From Acidobacteriota bacterium (GTDB lineage Bacteria > Acidobacteriota > Vicinamibacteria > Vicinamibacterales > SCN-69-37): a stretch of DNA of 64,000 nt. Under the pieces are notes generated by a model. That model had not been told where the DNA came from. It did not search any database and saw nothing but the letters and a program-made list of their open reading frames with translations. Both the position numbers and the translations under genes were made by a program. Positions 1 through 9,206 of the stretch are shown piece after piece (position 1 is the first letter of the stretch; each line of letters begins with the position of its first letter). Where the stretch lies: positions 1 to 64,000 of the forward strand of contig SHUF01000004.1 of assembly GCA_009694745.1 (NCBI GenBank), written 5' to 3'.

Positions 1-1
1 G

Positions 2-118
2 GAGTTGTTCGATTACATCGACGTGTGCTATCACCAGCAGCGGCGACATTCGTCGGCGGGTCGGATCAGTCCTGCCGCCTACGAAAAGCAGTATGTGCAG
101 ATGACTCAGGTAGCGTAG
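2..118 (+). CDS. IS3-family transposase (OrfB/integrase core) C-terminal fragment, truncated by the window edge
   Basis: Frame 2 reads ELFDYIDVCYHQQRRHSSAGRISPAAYEKQYVQMTQVA*, the typical C-terminus of IS3-type rve transposases (YNxQRRHSxLGxxSPxxYE). Confidence 0.85.
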   Translation, partial: ELFDYIDVCYHQQRRHSSAGRISPAAYEKQYVQMTQVA

Positions 119-298
119 TTAACCCGTCCACGCGATCGGATCAACCTCACATCGACATTCCCGCCATCACCGACGGCCCGGTGCAGATGGCCGGTGTGCG
201 ATTTCCAGTGAAGGCGTCTGTCTCATGCGTGTTCGCTGCGAACGGCCGGTTGTGGATCGGTTTACACGTCGAGGTCACTCAAACCCGGAAGGGAAGCC

Positions 299-1291
299 GT
301 GACTCGCCGGCAGGTCACCGTCCTTGTGGCGGCATCGGCTGTGGTCGCGACCGCTGCAACGGCGTGGATGATGCTCGGCCGGTCGCGCGCCGGGAAGCGG
401 AAGACGACGGCGTTACAGGCCGATGTGGTGGCGCTCACGGCGGAACGCGATCGGCTCCGGTCGCAGGTCGTCGGCGCCGTGCACCTCGACAATCGTCTGA
501 CCGGCGGTTCCGACATGCCGCTGCGCATCGGCATCCCGACCACCCTGGCGCACGGGGTGGTCTCGACGCTCGTCGCCGGTGTGGCCGACCAGGTCTCGCT
601 CATGTTGGGCAACCTTCGCGTACGTAGGCAGGGTGAAGTGCGGCGCGTCGTGTCGCTGAGCGACTTCGACCTCACGCTTCGCGTCAAACAGGTCAACGTC
701 AAGCTGGGCACAGGCACCCCAGACCTCCAATTTGGCGGCAACCAGATGCGCATGGCCATGCCGGTGCGCGTGGAATCGGGTACGGGCTCGGCGGAGATCG
801 ATTGTCTCTGGCGCGCGCGAGGTATCAGCAACGCCGTGTGTGGCGATATTTCAATGCTCGAGGTCGTCACCGGCACCGTGACGCCGGCGGTCTACCGCCT
901 CGCCAGCACCCTGCAGCTTTCCACTACAGACGACGCGATCATCGTGACTCCTCGCATGCCGGCGCTCCGGATTCGGGTGCGGGTGGTGCCATCAAACGCC
1001 TCGTGGGATCTCGTGCAGAAAGCACTAGACGCAAAGAGGGGCCTGTGCGGATTCGTGCTCGACCGCGTGAATATTCCCGAGGGGCTTGAAGGGCTGCTGG
1101 CCAGAGGTTTCAGCGTGCGTCTACCGATCGAGAAGATGCGGCCGATGGCCGTGCCGATCGGATTTGCCCAGACGGTGATGGTGCGGCGCATGCCTGTGCA
1201 GACCGGCATCAAGGCAGGCGGTCTCATGATCACGAGCGACATGATCTGGCTTGGCGCCGACGTGACGCTCGTCACGGGCGGCCGGTCGTAG
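299..1291 (+). CDS. hypothetical protein with N-terminal signal/TM anchor
   Basis: 330-aa ORF with N-terminal hydrophobic segment (VLVAASAVVATAATAWMML). Confidence 0.6.
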   Translation: MTRRQVTVLVAASAVVATAATAWMMLGRSRAGKRKTTALQADVVALTAERDRLRSQVVGAVHLDNRLTGGSDMPLRIGIPTTLAHGVVSTLVAGVADQVSLMLGNLRVRRQGEVRRVVSLSDFDLTLRVKQVNVKLGTGTPDLQFGGNQMRMAMPVRVESGTGSAEIDCLWRARGISNAVCGDISMLEVVTGTVTPAVYRLASTLQLSTTDDAIIVTPRMPALRIRVRVVPSNASWDLVQKALDAKRGLCGFVLDRVNIPEGLEGLLARGFSVRLPIEKMRPMAVPIGFAQTVMVRRMPVQTGIKAGGLMITSDMIWLGADVTLVTGGRS

Positions 1292-1330
1292 GCGCCGCCA
1301 ATCCGGCTCCGTGTGTGCGATGCTGACGTC

Positions 1331-2131
1331 ATGCATCGGCGACTTATTGTGAGCAGTCTTGCGGTTGCGGCGATCAGCGTCGCGACGTTCGTCGCGGTCC
1401 GTGGCGTCAGCCCTGCGTTGGACGCCCAACGTCGCAGCGCGCCCGTCCAATCCTTCACCGTCGTCAAATCGTTCCCGCATGACCCGGGCGCGTTTACGCA
1501 GGGGCTGGTCTACGCCGACGGGGAGTTTCTTGAAAGCACCGGGCTGTTCGGCGAGTCAACCCTGCGCCGCGTGGAACTTGCCACGGGCAAGGTGTTGCAG
1601 CGCAAGGCGATCGATGCTCAGTACTTCGCTGAGGGTCTCGCGTTGGTGGGCGATGCGCTGGTGCAACTGACCTGGCAGACTAAGATCGGATTTGTGTACG
1701 ACCGCAAAACGTTTGCGCAGCGCCGGACGTTTCAGTACCAGACCGAAGGATGGGGAATCGCCTACGACGCGAAGGGCGGCCTCGTGATGACCGATGGATC
1801 CGATCGGCTCCTGTTCCTCGATCCCAAAACGTACGCGGTCACCCGCACGATCCGCGTGACCGACGCGGGTCGCCCGGTGGCGCAGCTCAATGAGCTGGAG
1901 TGGATCGAAGGCGAAATCTGGGCGAACGTGTGGCAGACCGATCGAGTGGCCCGCATCGCACCGGCCACCGGTGTGGTCGCCGCATGGGTGGACTTCTCGA
2001 CCTTGTGGCCCCAGGCCCGCCGCACACCACCTGCCGACGTCCTCAACGGCATTGCCTACGACGCCGCCGGCAAGCGCATCTTCGTGACCGGCAAGAAGTG
2101 GCCGAAGGTGTATGAGATAAGAGCGCAGTAG
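1331..2131 (+). CDS. glutaminyl-peptide cyclotransferase (glutamine cyclotransferase family)
   Basis: Signal peptide, then FPHDPGAFTQGLVYADGEFLESTGLFGESTLRRV ... LNELEWIEGEIWANVWQTDRVARIAP ... DVLNGIAYDAAGKRIFVTGKKWPKVYEI. Confidence 0.9.
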   Translation: MHRRLIVSSLAVAAISVATFVAVRGVSPALDAQRRSAPVQSFTVVKSFPHDPGAFTQGLVYADGEFLESTGLFGESTLRRVELATGKVLQRKAIDAQYFAEGLALVGDALVQLTWQTKIGFVYDRKTFAQRRTFQYQTEGWGIAYDAKGGLVMTDGSDRLLFLDPKTYAVTRTIRVTDAGRPVAQLNELEWIEGEIWANVWQTDRVARIAPATGVVAAWVDFSTLWPQARRTPPADVLNGIAYDAAGKRIFVTGKKWPKVYEIRAQ

Positions 2132-2188
2132 TCCAGGGCTTGCCCCGCCGTAGCCTTGGCGGAGGCGGGTCCAGGGTCCAGGGTCCTG
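2131..2188. repeat. dispersed module (GTCCAGGGCTTGCCCCGCCGTAGCCTTGGCGGAGGC) plus GGGTCCA heptad array
   Basis: Direct reading; the same module occurs inverted at about 55444-55490. Confidence 0.85.
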
Positions 2189-2312
2189 AGTCAACATTGA
2201 AAAAATTGCCAGGGACATAGGCCCCGAGGTTGTAGAGTCTGCGACCTTCTGGCGCGGGCCTGCGATTTCCCGGCGTGTTCGCGATGGCATGGCATGTGCT
2301 GCTATCCGCACC

Positions 2313-2657
2313 ATGGGAGTGCGGCACGTTGAAGAGCTGAGGGCGTTCCAGCACGCACGCGCCTTCAAATGCGAAGTCTACGCGCTCATGCGGGCCAGTC
2401 CCGACGCGAACTCCGACTTCAAGTACCGAAGCCAACTGTTTGAATCGGCAGCCAGCGCAGAGATGAATATTGCGGAGGGCTGGCGTCGCTTTGGTGCTGG
2501 CGAGATTGCGCAGTTCCTACGGTTCTCACGCGCGTCATTGGAAGAGGCCGAACATCGGCTTCGGGATGGCGTAGACCGCGGCTATTTCACCATGGAGGCT
2601 TGTGCTCCGGCCTTCGACCAGGCCAGAAAATGTGGTGCCGCCACCATGGCCCTCTAG
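2313..2657 (+). CDS. four-helix-bundle protein (23S rRNA intervening-sequence protein family-like)
   Basis: VEELRAFQHARAFKCEVYALMR ... DFKYRSQLFESAASAEMNIAEGWRRFGAGEIAQFLRFSRASLEEAEHRLRDGVDRGYF, the S23/TIGR02436-type pattern. Confidence 0.8.
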   Translation: MGVRHVEELRAFQHARAFKCEVYALMRASPDANSDFKYRSQLFESAASAEMNIAEGWRRFGAGEIAQFLRFSRASLEEAEHRLRDGVDRGYFTMEACAPAFDQARKCGAATMAL

Positions 2658-2720
2658 AAGAGCCTCCAACCATTCGTCAAGATGCCGCGGGCCTCGAAGT
2701 CCGGGAGGCCGTAACCTCTC

Positions 2721-2782
2721 GGACCCCGGACTCTGGACCCCGGACTCTGGACCCTGGACCCTGGACTCTGGACTCTGGACTC
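2721..2782. repeat. tandem array of degenerate heptads GGAC(T/C)C(T/C)
   Basis: ggaccccggactctggaccccggactctggaccctggaccctggactctggactctggactc read directly. Confidence 0.9.
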
Positions 2783-2783
2783 G

Positions 2784-3020
2784 CTACTGGCTCTTGAATG
2801 CCACCGACCCCATGGACTTCTCCCACATGACCGTGAGGCGGCCACCGGTCTTGGTCATGTCCACGAATGCGATGGTGAACTCATCAACTGAATATGGCAG
2901 CGCGTCGAGTTTCATCGGCACGCGGAGGACGTCACGGTCCGGTGTGTAGTTGTAGGCGCCCCAGAGTTCGGCCTTGTTGGCCTGGTCGTATTTCTGTTGC
3001 GCGGGCCATGGGGAAAACAC
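2784..3020 (-). pseudogene. 3' remnant of a DUF2911-type gene
   Basis: ELWGAYNYTPDRDVLRVPMKLDALPYSVDEFTIAFVDMTKTGGRLTVMWEKSMGSVAF matches the C-terminal half of DUF2911. The homology stops at the palindrome arm at 3011-3030. Confidence 0.65.
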
Positions 3021-3030
3021 ACCCGTCCCC
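3011..3030. repeat. solo arm of the GGGGACGGGTGTGTTTTCC palindromic element
   Basis: gggaaaacacacccgtcccc, nearly identical to the arm of the hairpin at 46565-46682. Confidence 0.8.
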
Positions 3031-4140
3031 CTACTTTTCCACCACTTCCCCGTCTGGCGTCAGGATGATCGGCGTGCCGTCCACGAGTTGCTCGCGGTAG
3101 GCGATTCCGAAGATCTGCCACGACGTCACGAAGAGGCCGGCAAGCACAGGACCGATGATGAAGCCGAGCGGCCCAATGACCAGCAGGCCGCCCAGGGTCG
3201 AGAACAGGATGATGAGATCGTGCAGCCGCGTATCGCGGCCGACGAGCCACGGCCGCAACAGGTTGTCCACCGAACCCACAACCAGCGAGCAGAACAGGGC
3301 AAGGCCAATCGCAGTTCCCACTTGACCCGTGGCGAGTAACACGATGCAGGCAGGCACCCAGATGAGCGCCCCACCGATCAGCGGGATGATCGAGAGCACG
3401 ATCATCAGCACCGTCCAGAAGGCCACGTTCGGGATGCCCGCTACCCAGAACGCCAGGCCGGACATCGTGCCTTGAATCAGGCCGATCACCAGGGTCCCCT
3501 TCACCGTGGCCCTGGTGATCGACATGAAGCGCTCCGTGAGCAGCACTTTTTCATCGGCCCGCAATGGCAGGTGGTCCAGGATCTCGCGCAACATCCTCGG
3601 CCCGTCGATCAGGAAGAAAAACATCGCGTACAGTGCGATAAAGAAGTCGAAAATCAACCCCACCGTGCTCAGCGTGCCGCTCGAGAGCGAGGACATCAGG
3701 AACCCGCCGGCTGAGTTCACCACTTCACCGGTCTTGGTCAGGATTTGTTTCCGGTACGGCCTGAGGTACCGGTCATATCCCGGCAGGCGCTGCAGTGTTT
3801 GATCCAGGTACGAAGGCGAGTTGATCGACTTCTCAACAATCGGGCGGACGTTCTCCGTGATTCCCGCCGCCTGACTGACCACGAGTCCGCCTATGCCGAT
3901 CAACGGTCCGATGATCACGACCAACGTCAGCACAACCGTAGCGGCGGCCGCGGCAAGTGTATGCCCGCGCATCAGCGTCAGCAGTCGCAGGTACACCGGC
4001 CGCAACAGGCCCGCGAGCACTGCGGCAGCCACGATCGTCATCAGGAAGGCCTTCAGGATGACCACCATCACCAGGGTCATGCCGACGACGAGGAAGAGCA
4101 GGAAGGCCTTGCGGAACGAGGTATCAGCGGTTACAGCCAT
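3031..4140 (-). CDS. AI-2E family transporter (PF01594-like)
   Basis: Multi-TM protein with characteristic VGSVDNLLRPWLVGRDTRLHDLIILFSTLGGLLVIGPLGFIIGPVLAGLF. Confidence 0.9.
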   Translation of the reverse strand: MAVTADTSFRKAFLLFLVVGMTLVMVVILKAFLMTIVAAAVLAGLLRPVYLRLLTLMRGHTLAAAAATVVLTLVVIIGPLIGIGGLVVSQAAGITENVRPIVEKSINSPSYLDQTLQRLPGYDRYLRPYRKQILTKTGEVVNSAGGFLMSSLSSGTLSTVGLIFDFFIALYAMFFFLIDGPRMLREILDHLPLRADEKVLLTERFMSITRATVKGTLVIGLIQGTMSGLAFWVAGIPNVAFWTVLMIVLSIIPLIGGALIWVPACIVLLATGQVGTAIGLALFCSLVVGSVDNLLRPWLVGRDTRLHDLIILFSTLGGLLVIGPLGFIIGPVLAGLFVTSWQIFGIAYREQLVDGTPIILTPDGEVVEK

Positions 4141-5096
4141 TTAGCTTTCCTGAACCGAAACACGAGATACAGATCGATGGCGACCATCGCCGCAACTGTC
4201 ACCGGATAGCCATACGCCCAATCCAGTTCCGGCATGTGCCTGAAGTTCATGCCATAAACGCCGGCGACCATCGTGGGCACTGCCACAAGCGCGGCATATG
4301 CCGCCAGCCGCTTGGTGACCTCGTTCTCCTGCAGAGTAATCAACGACAGATTGACCGAAAGCGCCGTGCTGACCATGTCGCGCAGGTTGTCGGTGGACTG
4401 CTTGAGGCGCTGCAAGTGGTCATAGACGTCACGAAAGTAGTCCTGGAGCCCGGCGCACAAGGGCGGCACCCGCCCACCGTGAAGTTTGCTGGTCACTTCC
4501 AGCAGCGGATTGATCGCGTGATCCAGCACCATGAGGCGCTGCTTGAATGTATACAGCGCTTCCACCTGCGCCCGCGTGGTGTTGCTGGCGAAGATGCGTT
4601 CCTCGATGTCCTCGATCTCGCGCGTCAACCGGTCGATGAGCGGAAAGTAGCGATCGACCACCGTGTCCATCAGCGCGTACAACACGTACGCCGGCCCGTG
4701 CTTGAGGAGGTCGGGCTCCTCCTCGCATCGGCGGCGGACTTCTGTGAAACCCTGTCGCGAGTTGCGCCGCACCGACACCACATACTGGGGACCGACGAAG
4801 ATCGCGACCTCACCCGTCAGCAGTTCCTCGCCCTCGGCTTCAATCATGTGAAGCACGACGAAGATGGAAGAGCCGTACTCCTCGATCTTCGGGCGCTGAT
4901 GCCCCCGGCTCGCATCTTCGACCGCCAGTTCGTGCAGGTTGAACTCTTCCTGCAGGCGTTCAAATTCCTCCGGCGCCGGGTCCTTGAGCGCCACCCACAC
5001 GAAACAGCCGGGATCGGCCAGATGCGATCGGATGTCGCTGATCGGGATGTCGGCCACCCGCTCACCCCGACGATACGCCACGCAGTTGACCAGCAC
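4131..5096 (-). CDS. corA: magnesium/cobalt transporter CorA
   Basis: C-terminal YGMNFRHMPELDWAYGYP plus two TMs; CorA cytoplasmic domain pattern. Confidence 0.92.
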   Translation of the reverse strand: MLVNCVAYRRGERVADIPISDIRSHLADPGCFVWVALKDPAPEEFERLQEEFNLHELAVEDASRGHQRPKIEEYGSSIFVVLHMIEAEGEELLTGEVAIFVGPQYVVSVRRNSRQGFTEVRRRCEEEPDLLKHGPAYVLYALMDTVVDRYFPLIDRLTREIEDIEERIFASNTTRAQVEALYTFKQRLMVLDHAINPLLEVTSKLHGGRVPPLCAGLQDYFRDVYDHLQRLKQSTDNLRDMVSTALSVNLSLITLQENEVTKRLAAYAALVAVPTMVAGVYGMNFRHMPELDWAYGYPVTVAAMVAIDLYLVFRFRKAKWL

Positions 5097-5133
5097 ATCG
5101 TCATTCTAGCTGCGCTTGGGCTAGAGTAGGCCC

Positions 5134-5838
5134 ATGTCCATGACACGACGAGAGCTTCTTTCGACGGTCGGCGCCGCTGCCGTCGCCGCCGTGGCGTCAC
5201 CCAGGCTTGCTGGCTTTGACCAGGCTCCCGCGCCGGCCGGGCCATACACGCTGGCACCTCTGCCGTATCCGGCGGCCGCACTCGAGCCACATATCGATGC
5301 GCAGACGATGACGATTCACCATGATCGACATCACCAGACGTATGTGACGGGGCTCAACACCGCGTTGGCGAAAGAGCCGGCCGTGGCCGGCCGCTCACTT
5401 GAAGACCTGCTGCGTAATCTGGGTACGGTGCCCGAGGGCATCCGGACGGCCGTGCAGAATCACGGCGGTGGGCACTTCAACCACATGCAATTCTGGGCGC
5501 TGATGGCGCCCAACGCCGGCGGCGCCCCCACGGGCGCGGCGGCCGCGGCCATCACCAGCACCTTCGGCAGTTTTGAATCGTTCCGCGACCGCTTCAATCA
5601 GGCGGCCGCGTCACGATTTGGCAGCGGGTGGGCCTGGCTGAGCGATGAGAAGGGCAAGCTGGTGATTCACAGCACAGCCAATCAGGACACGCCGCTCGCC
5701 GACGGGCGCAAGCCGATCATGGGTCTCGATGTCTGGGAACACGCGTACTACCTGAAGTACCAGAACCGCCGTGCCGAATACGTCAGCGCGTTCTGGAACG
5801 TGATCAACTGGACCGAAGTGAATCGTCGCCTGGCCTGA
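5134..5838 (+). CDS. superoxide dismutase (Fe/Mn) with Tat-like signal peptide
   Basis: [19 protein letters not shown] signal; [42 protein letters not shown]. Confidence 0.92.
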   Translation: MSMTRRELLSTVGAAAVAAVASPRLAGFDQAPAPAGPYTLAPLPYPAAALEPHIDAQTMTIHHDRHHQTYVTGLNTALAKEPAVAGRSLEDLLRNLGTVPEGIRTAVQNHGGGHFNHMQFWALMAPNAGGAPTGAAAAAITSTFGSFESFRDRFNQAAASRFGSGWAWLSDEKGKLVIHSTANQDTPLADGRKPIMGLDVWEHAYYLKYQNRRAEYVSAFWNVINWTEVNRRLA

Positions 5839-5909
5839 TTCACCCACGCGCGTCGTCCCGGCGGCGTCTTGACTCCTTTCCGACAAGTCGCTTAGAGTCG
5901 GGGGAGCCC

Positions 5910-6257
5910 ATGCGTCTCCGTCGCCCGGTCGCCATCGTCCTCCTCGCCGCATTTTTCTGCGGCTTTGGCGTGCCATGGCTGGGCGATGCGCATCAGTTCA
6001 ACGACGACCCGCACTGGGTGGTTAAACTCGGAACTGATGCGCCCGACGGCGTCCGGTTGGGCACCAAGCGAGAGGGGGATGACAGCCACTGTGCCGTCTG
6101 TCACCTGCTTCGCACGATGCGATCGGCCAATCGCCCCATGCAGGCCGTCGCCGTCCGTGACGTCCGGCAGGTGCTGCCGCCGCACGTCACGGACCCGCGC
6201 ACCCGCGCGGCCGTCACGCGCCCTGACGGCGCTCGCGCTCCCCCTTCCGCACTCTGA
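5910..6257 (+). CDS. small exported hypothetical protein with HCxVCH motif
   Basis: N-terminal signal peptide; DDSHCAVCHLLRTMRSA; immediately upstream of the TonB receptor. Confidence 0.6.
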   Translation: MRLRRPVAIVLLAAFFCGFGVPWLGDAHQFNDDPHWVVKLGTDAPDGVRLGTKREGDDSHCAVCHLLRTMRSANRPMQAVAVRDVRQVLPPHVTDPRTRAAVTRPDGARAPPSAL

Positions 6258-6346
6258 CCCGTCGCTCGTTTGATGTTGGTGAGGCCGGCGCCTTGGTGCG
6301 CACGGCCGCGCCTTGGTCGTAGTTTTGGAATGGAAGGAACAAGTTC

Positions 6347-8596
6347 ATGAATGCGCGTGTCCATATTTCGGCTCTGGTGGCCCTCTTGCTGTTTGTGGCC
6401 CCAGCCAGGTTCGTGTTTGCCCAGCCGACCGGAGGCACAATTTCGGGAAAGGTGCTGCTCGAAGGAACGAGTGCGCCCCTGCACGGCGCCGAGGTCATCG
6501 TCGTCGGAGCGCGTCGCACCGCGACCACCCGCGAAGACGGAACGTTTGAAATACCGAATGTGCCGCCAGGTACGTATCAGGTGCTGGCACAGCGCGAGCA
6601 TTTGTCGGCCGCCAGGCTGTCGGTGACCGTCGTTGCCGGGGCGACCGCGACGATCGAGTTCAAACTCTCGGTCGACGCCGTTCACGAAGAAGTGACGGTG
6701 ACGGCAAGCGCGTCGGGTACCGCCACCACGTTTGAGGCGTTCAGCGCGATCACGAGTCTTGACGCGGTGGAACTGGCCAAGAACCCTGGCGGCACAGTGG
6801 CAGATGCACTGGCGAGCACGCCGGGCGTGGCCAAGCGATCGTTTGGCCCCGGCAACGCAAGGCCCGTCATCAGAGGTTTTGACGGAGATCGGGTGCTCAT
6901 CATGCAGGACGGTGTGCGCACGGGCGATCTCTCGAGTCAGTCAGGGGATCATGGCGTGTCGATCGACCCGGCGGGATTGCAGCGCCTTGAAGTGGTCAGG
7001 GGCCCTGCCACGCTGTTGTACGGCAGTAACGCGATCGGCGGCGTGGTCAACGCGATCACGCCGCAGGATGCCTTCAGGTCCAGTCCCTTCTCGGGGATGC
7101 TGGGTGGGGTGACGCTCGAAGCCGGGAGCGCCGACGACGCTCTCGGCGCCAACGGCAGCGTGCAGTTTGGCCAGGGGGGATGGACGGGGTGGGCCGGTGG
7201 TGGGTCGCGTCGCAGCGGCGACTACAGGACGCCGAGCACGACCATTGCCAACTCTGCCACCCGTCTGCAAAGCGGCCGCGCAGGATTCGGCCGCACCGGC
7301 GCCAGGGGCTTCTTCAGCCTTGGCGGCTCGATTGAAGACAGTCGATTCGGCGTGCCGTTTGCCGGGTTGTTCGAAGGTGAGCCCGACGCCGAGATCGATA
7401 TTGACTCTCGACGCCGCGACGTTCGCCTCGACGTTGGCGCACGGCACCTCTCAGGGTCGCTCCTCGATGCGGCGAAGCTCACCGTGGGATACACGGACTA
7501 TGCGCACACCGAGCTGGAGGTTGAGGACGGTGTCGAATCTGTCGCCACGGCGTTCTCAAACGACACACTGACCGTCAGGACGGAACTGGAGCAGAAGCGG
7601 CGTGGACGGATCACCGGTCGACTGGGTGCCGAACTGTTCCGCCGCGAGTTCGCCGCGGTCGGCGCCGAGGCGCTGGCCCCGGCGGTGACCCAGTCGTCAC
7701 TGGCGGCGTTTGTCTATGAAGAGGCAGCCTTCGATCGCTTCCGGTTGCAGTTCGGTGTGCGGGCGGAGCGGAACTCCTACGCGGTAGAGCCGCGTCCGGC
7801 CGGCGCACCCGCCGAGGCCCCGGCGGTGCGTGACCGTTCGTTCAATGCATTGTCCGGGTCACTCGGCCTGCACGCCAACATCGGCACCCAGAGCGCCTTC
7901 GTCGTGAATCTGAGCGGCGCATCGCGGGCGCCCGCGCTCGAAGAGCTCTACAACTTCGGGCCGCACATCGGGAACCTGGCCTTCGAGATCGGCAACCCGG
8001 ACCTGCGCGTGGAGCGAACGCTCGGCGTGGACATCAGTCTGCGGAGTCGCGCGGAACGCGCCCAGGGCGAACTGAACGTCTTCGCCTACAACATCAGCAA
8101 CTTCGTGTTTCTCGATTTCACCGGCGAAGAGGAAGACGGGTTGCGGGTGGCCAACTACGTTCAGGCCGACAGCCGTTTTGTGGGAATGGAGGCGTCAGGC
8201 GAGTTCCAGGCGCACCCGATGTTCCATCTGCACGCCGGCGCCAGCTACGTGCGCGCGACACTCACAGGAACAAACCAGTCACTGCCGCGCATCCCCGCAT
8301 TCTCCGCCCGTTTGGGTGTGGAAGTGCCGTGGGGCGGGTTGACGCTCAGTCCTGAGGTGGTTCTCACCGCCGATCAGAACCGCGTGTTCGGAGCCGAGAC
8401 GTCCACAGCAGGTTCCACGGTGGTGAACCTCGGTGCCACGTATCTGCTTGTCGACGGCCATGCCACACACACGTTTTCGCTCAAGGCGTACAACCTGACC
8501 AACGAGGAGTACCGGCTCCACAACTCGCTGCTCAAGGACCTGGCCGCCGAGATCGGGCGCGGCGTCAAGCTGACCTACACCATCAGGTTCTTTTGA
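6347..8596 (+). CDS. TonB-dependent receptor (ZnuD-like) with N-terminal carboxypeptidase-regulatory domain
   Basis: GTISGKVLLEGTSAPLHGAEV; plug RPVIRGFDGDRVLIMQDGVRTGDLSSQSGDHGVSIDP; C-terminus NEEYRLHNSLLKDLAAEIGRGVKLTYTIRFF. Confidence 0.88.
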   Translation: MNARVHISALVALLLFVAPARFVFAQPTGGTISGKVLLEGTSAPLHGAEVIVVGARRTATTREDGTFEIPNVPPGTYQVLAQREHLSAARLSVTVVAGATATIEFKLSVDAVHEEVTVTASASGTATTFEAFSAITSLDAVELAKNPGGTVADALASTPGVAKRSFGPGNARPVIRGFDGDRVLIMQDGVRTGDLSSQSGDHGVSIDPAGLQRLEVVRGPATLLYGSNAIGGVVNAITPQDAFRSSPFSGMLGGVTLEAGSADDALGANGSVQFGQGGWTGWAGGGSRRSGDYRTPSTTIANSATRLQSGRAGFGRTGARGFFSLGGSIEDSRFGVPFAGLFEGEPDAEIDIDSRRRDVRLDVGARHLSGSLLDAAKLTVGYTDYAHTELEVEDGVESVATAFSNDTLTVRTELEQKRRGRITGRLGAELFRREFAAVGAEALAPAVTQSSLAAFVYEEAAFDRFRLQFGVRAERNSYAVEPRPAGAPAEAPAVRDRSFNALSGSLGLHANIGTQSAFVVNLSGASRAPALEELYNFGPHIGNLAFEIGNPDLRVERTLGVDISLRSRAERAQGELNVFAYNISNFVFLDFTGEEEDGLRVANYVQADSRFVGMEASGEFQAHPMFHLHAGASYVRATLTGTNQSLPRIPAFSARLGVEVPWGGLTLSPEVVLTADQNRVFGAETSTAGSTVVNLGATYLLVDGHATHTFSLKAYNLTNEEYRLHNSLLKDLAAEIGRGVKLTYTIRFF

Positions 8597-9206
8597 GGGC
8601 AGCGATCACCGGCGCCAAGGCCCCGGCCATGTTCCGGTAGCCCTCCACATCGGGGTGGAGTCCATCCGGAGAACCGGCAAGCCGGTCGGGCTGTCCTGGC
8701 GCCGCCACTGCGGCGCGCGTGTCGGCCACACGAATGCGCGGGTCGCGGCGTCCCTGGGCCGCGATCCACGCATTGATCTCACGCATCTTCGAGTTCTGCT
8801 CATCGGTGGCCGTGTTGTACGGCACGATCGTGCCGGCCACGATCGGAATGCCCACGGCAATGGCGCGGTCATACATCGCGCGCAGTTGTGTCGTGACGTG
8901 TGAGACCGGCCGGCCCTGATAGACGTCGTTGACGCCGGCGATGATGATGACCACTGCGGGCTTCGCCGCTACGACATCGCGATCGAACCGGGCGGCAATC
9001 TGATCGGTGTGTTCGCCGTTGACGCCGCGATTGAGCACCGTCCATCCCGGGTGCGTCTTCATCAGCCAATAAGAGAACTGACTCTCGGGGTTGCCCGCGC
9101 CGTCGGGCGGCGCCTCAATCGGCGACTTGAACGCCGGCGTGCCCGCCGTCGTGGAGTCGCCGAGGGCGACGATGGTGACTGGCGGGGGAGGCGGAGACTG
9201 CGTCAT
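8583..9206 (-). CDS. SGNH/GDSL hydrolase family protein
   Basis: IVALGDSTTAGTPAF; VVIIIAGVNDV; DGLHPDVEGYRNMA. Confidence 0.85.
   Translation of the reverse strand: MTQSPPPPPVTIVALGDSTTAGTPAFKSPIEAPPDGAGNPESQFSYWLMKTHPGWTVLNRGVNGEHTDQIAARFDRDVVAAKPAVVIIIAGVNDVYQGRPVSHVTTQLRAMYDRAIAVGIPIVAGTIVPYNTATDEQNSKMREINAWIAAQGRRDPRIRVADTRAAVAAPGQPDRLAGSPDGLHPDVEGYRNMAGALAPVIAALKRT

Noticed and set aside
2721-2782. Heptad array as a possible CRISPR
   Set aside because: Units are about 7 bp without spacers; no cas genes. No CRISPR-like repeat-spacer structure was seen anywhere in the window.
5990-6130. A c-type cytochrome based on CAVCH
   Set aside because: Single CxxCH in a small protein without other cytochrome features; the metal- or haem-binding role is left open.
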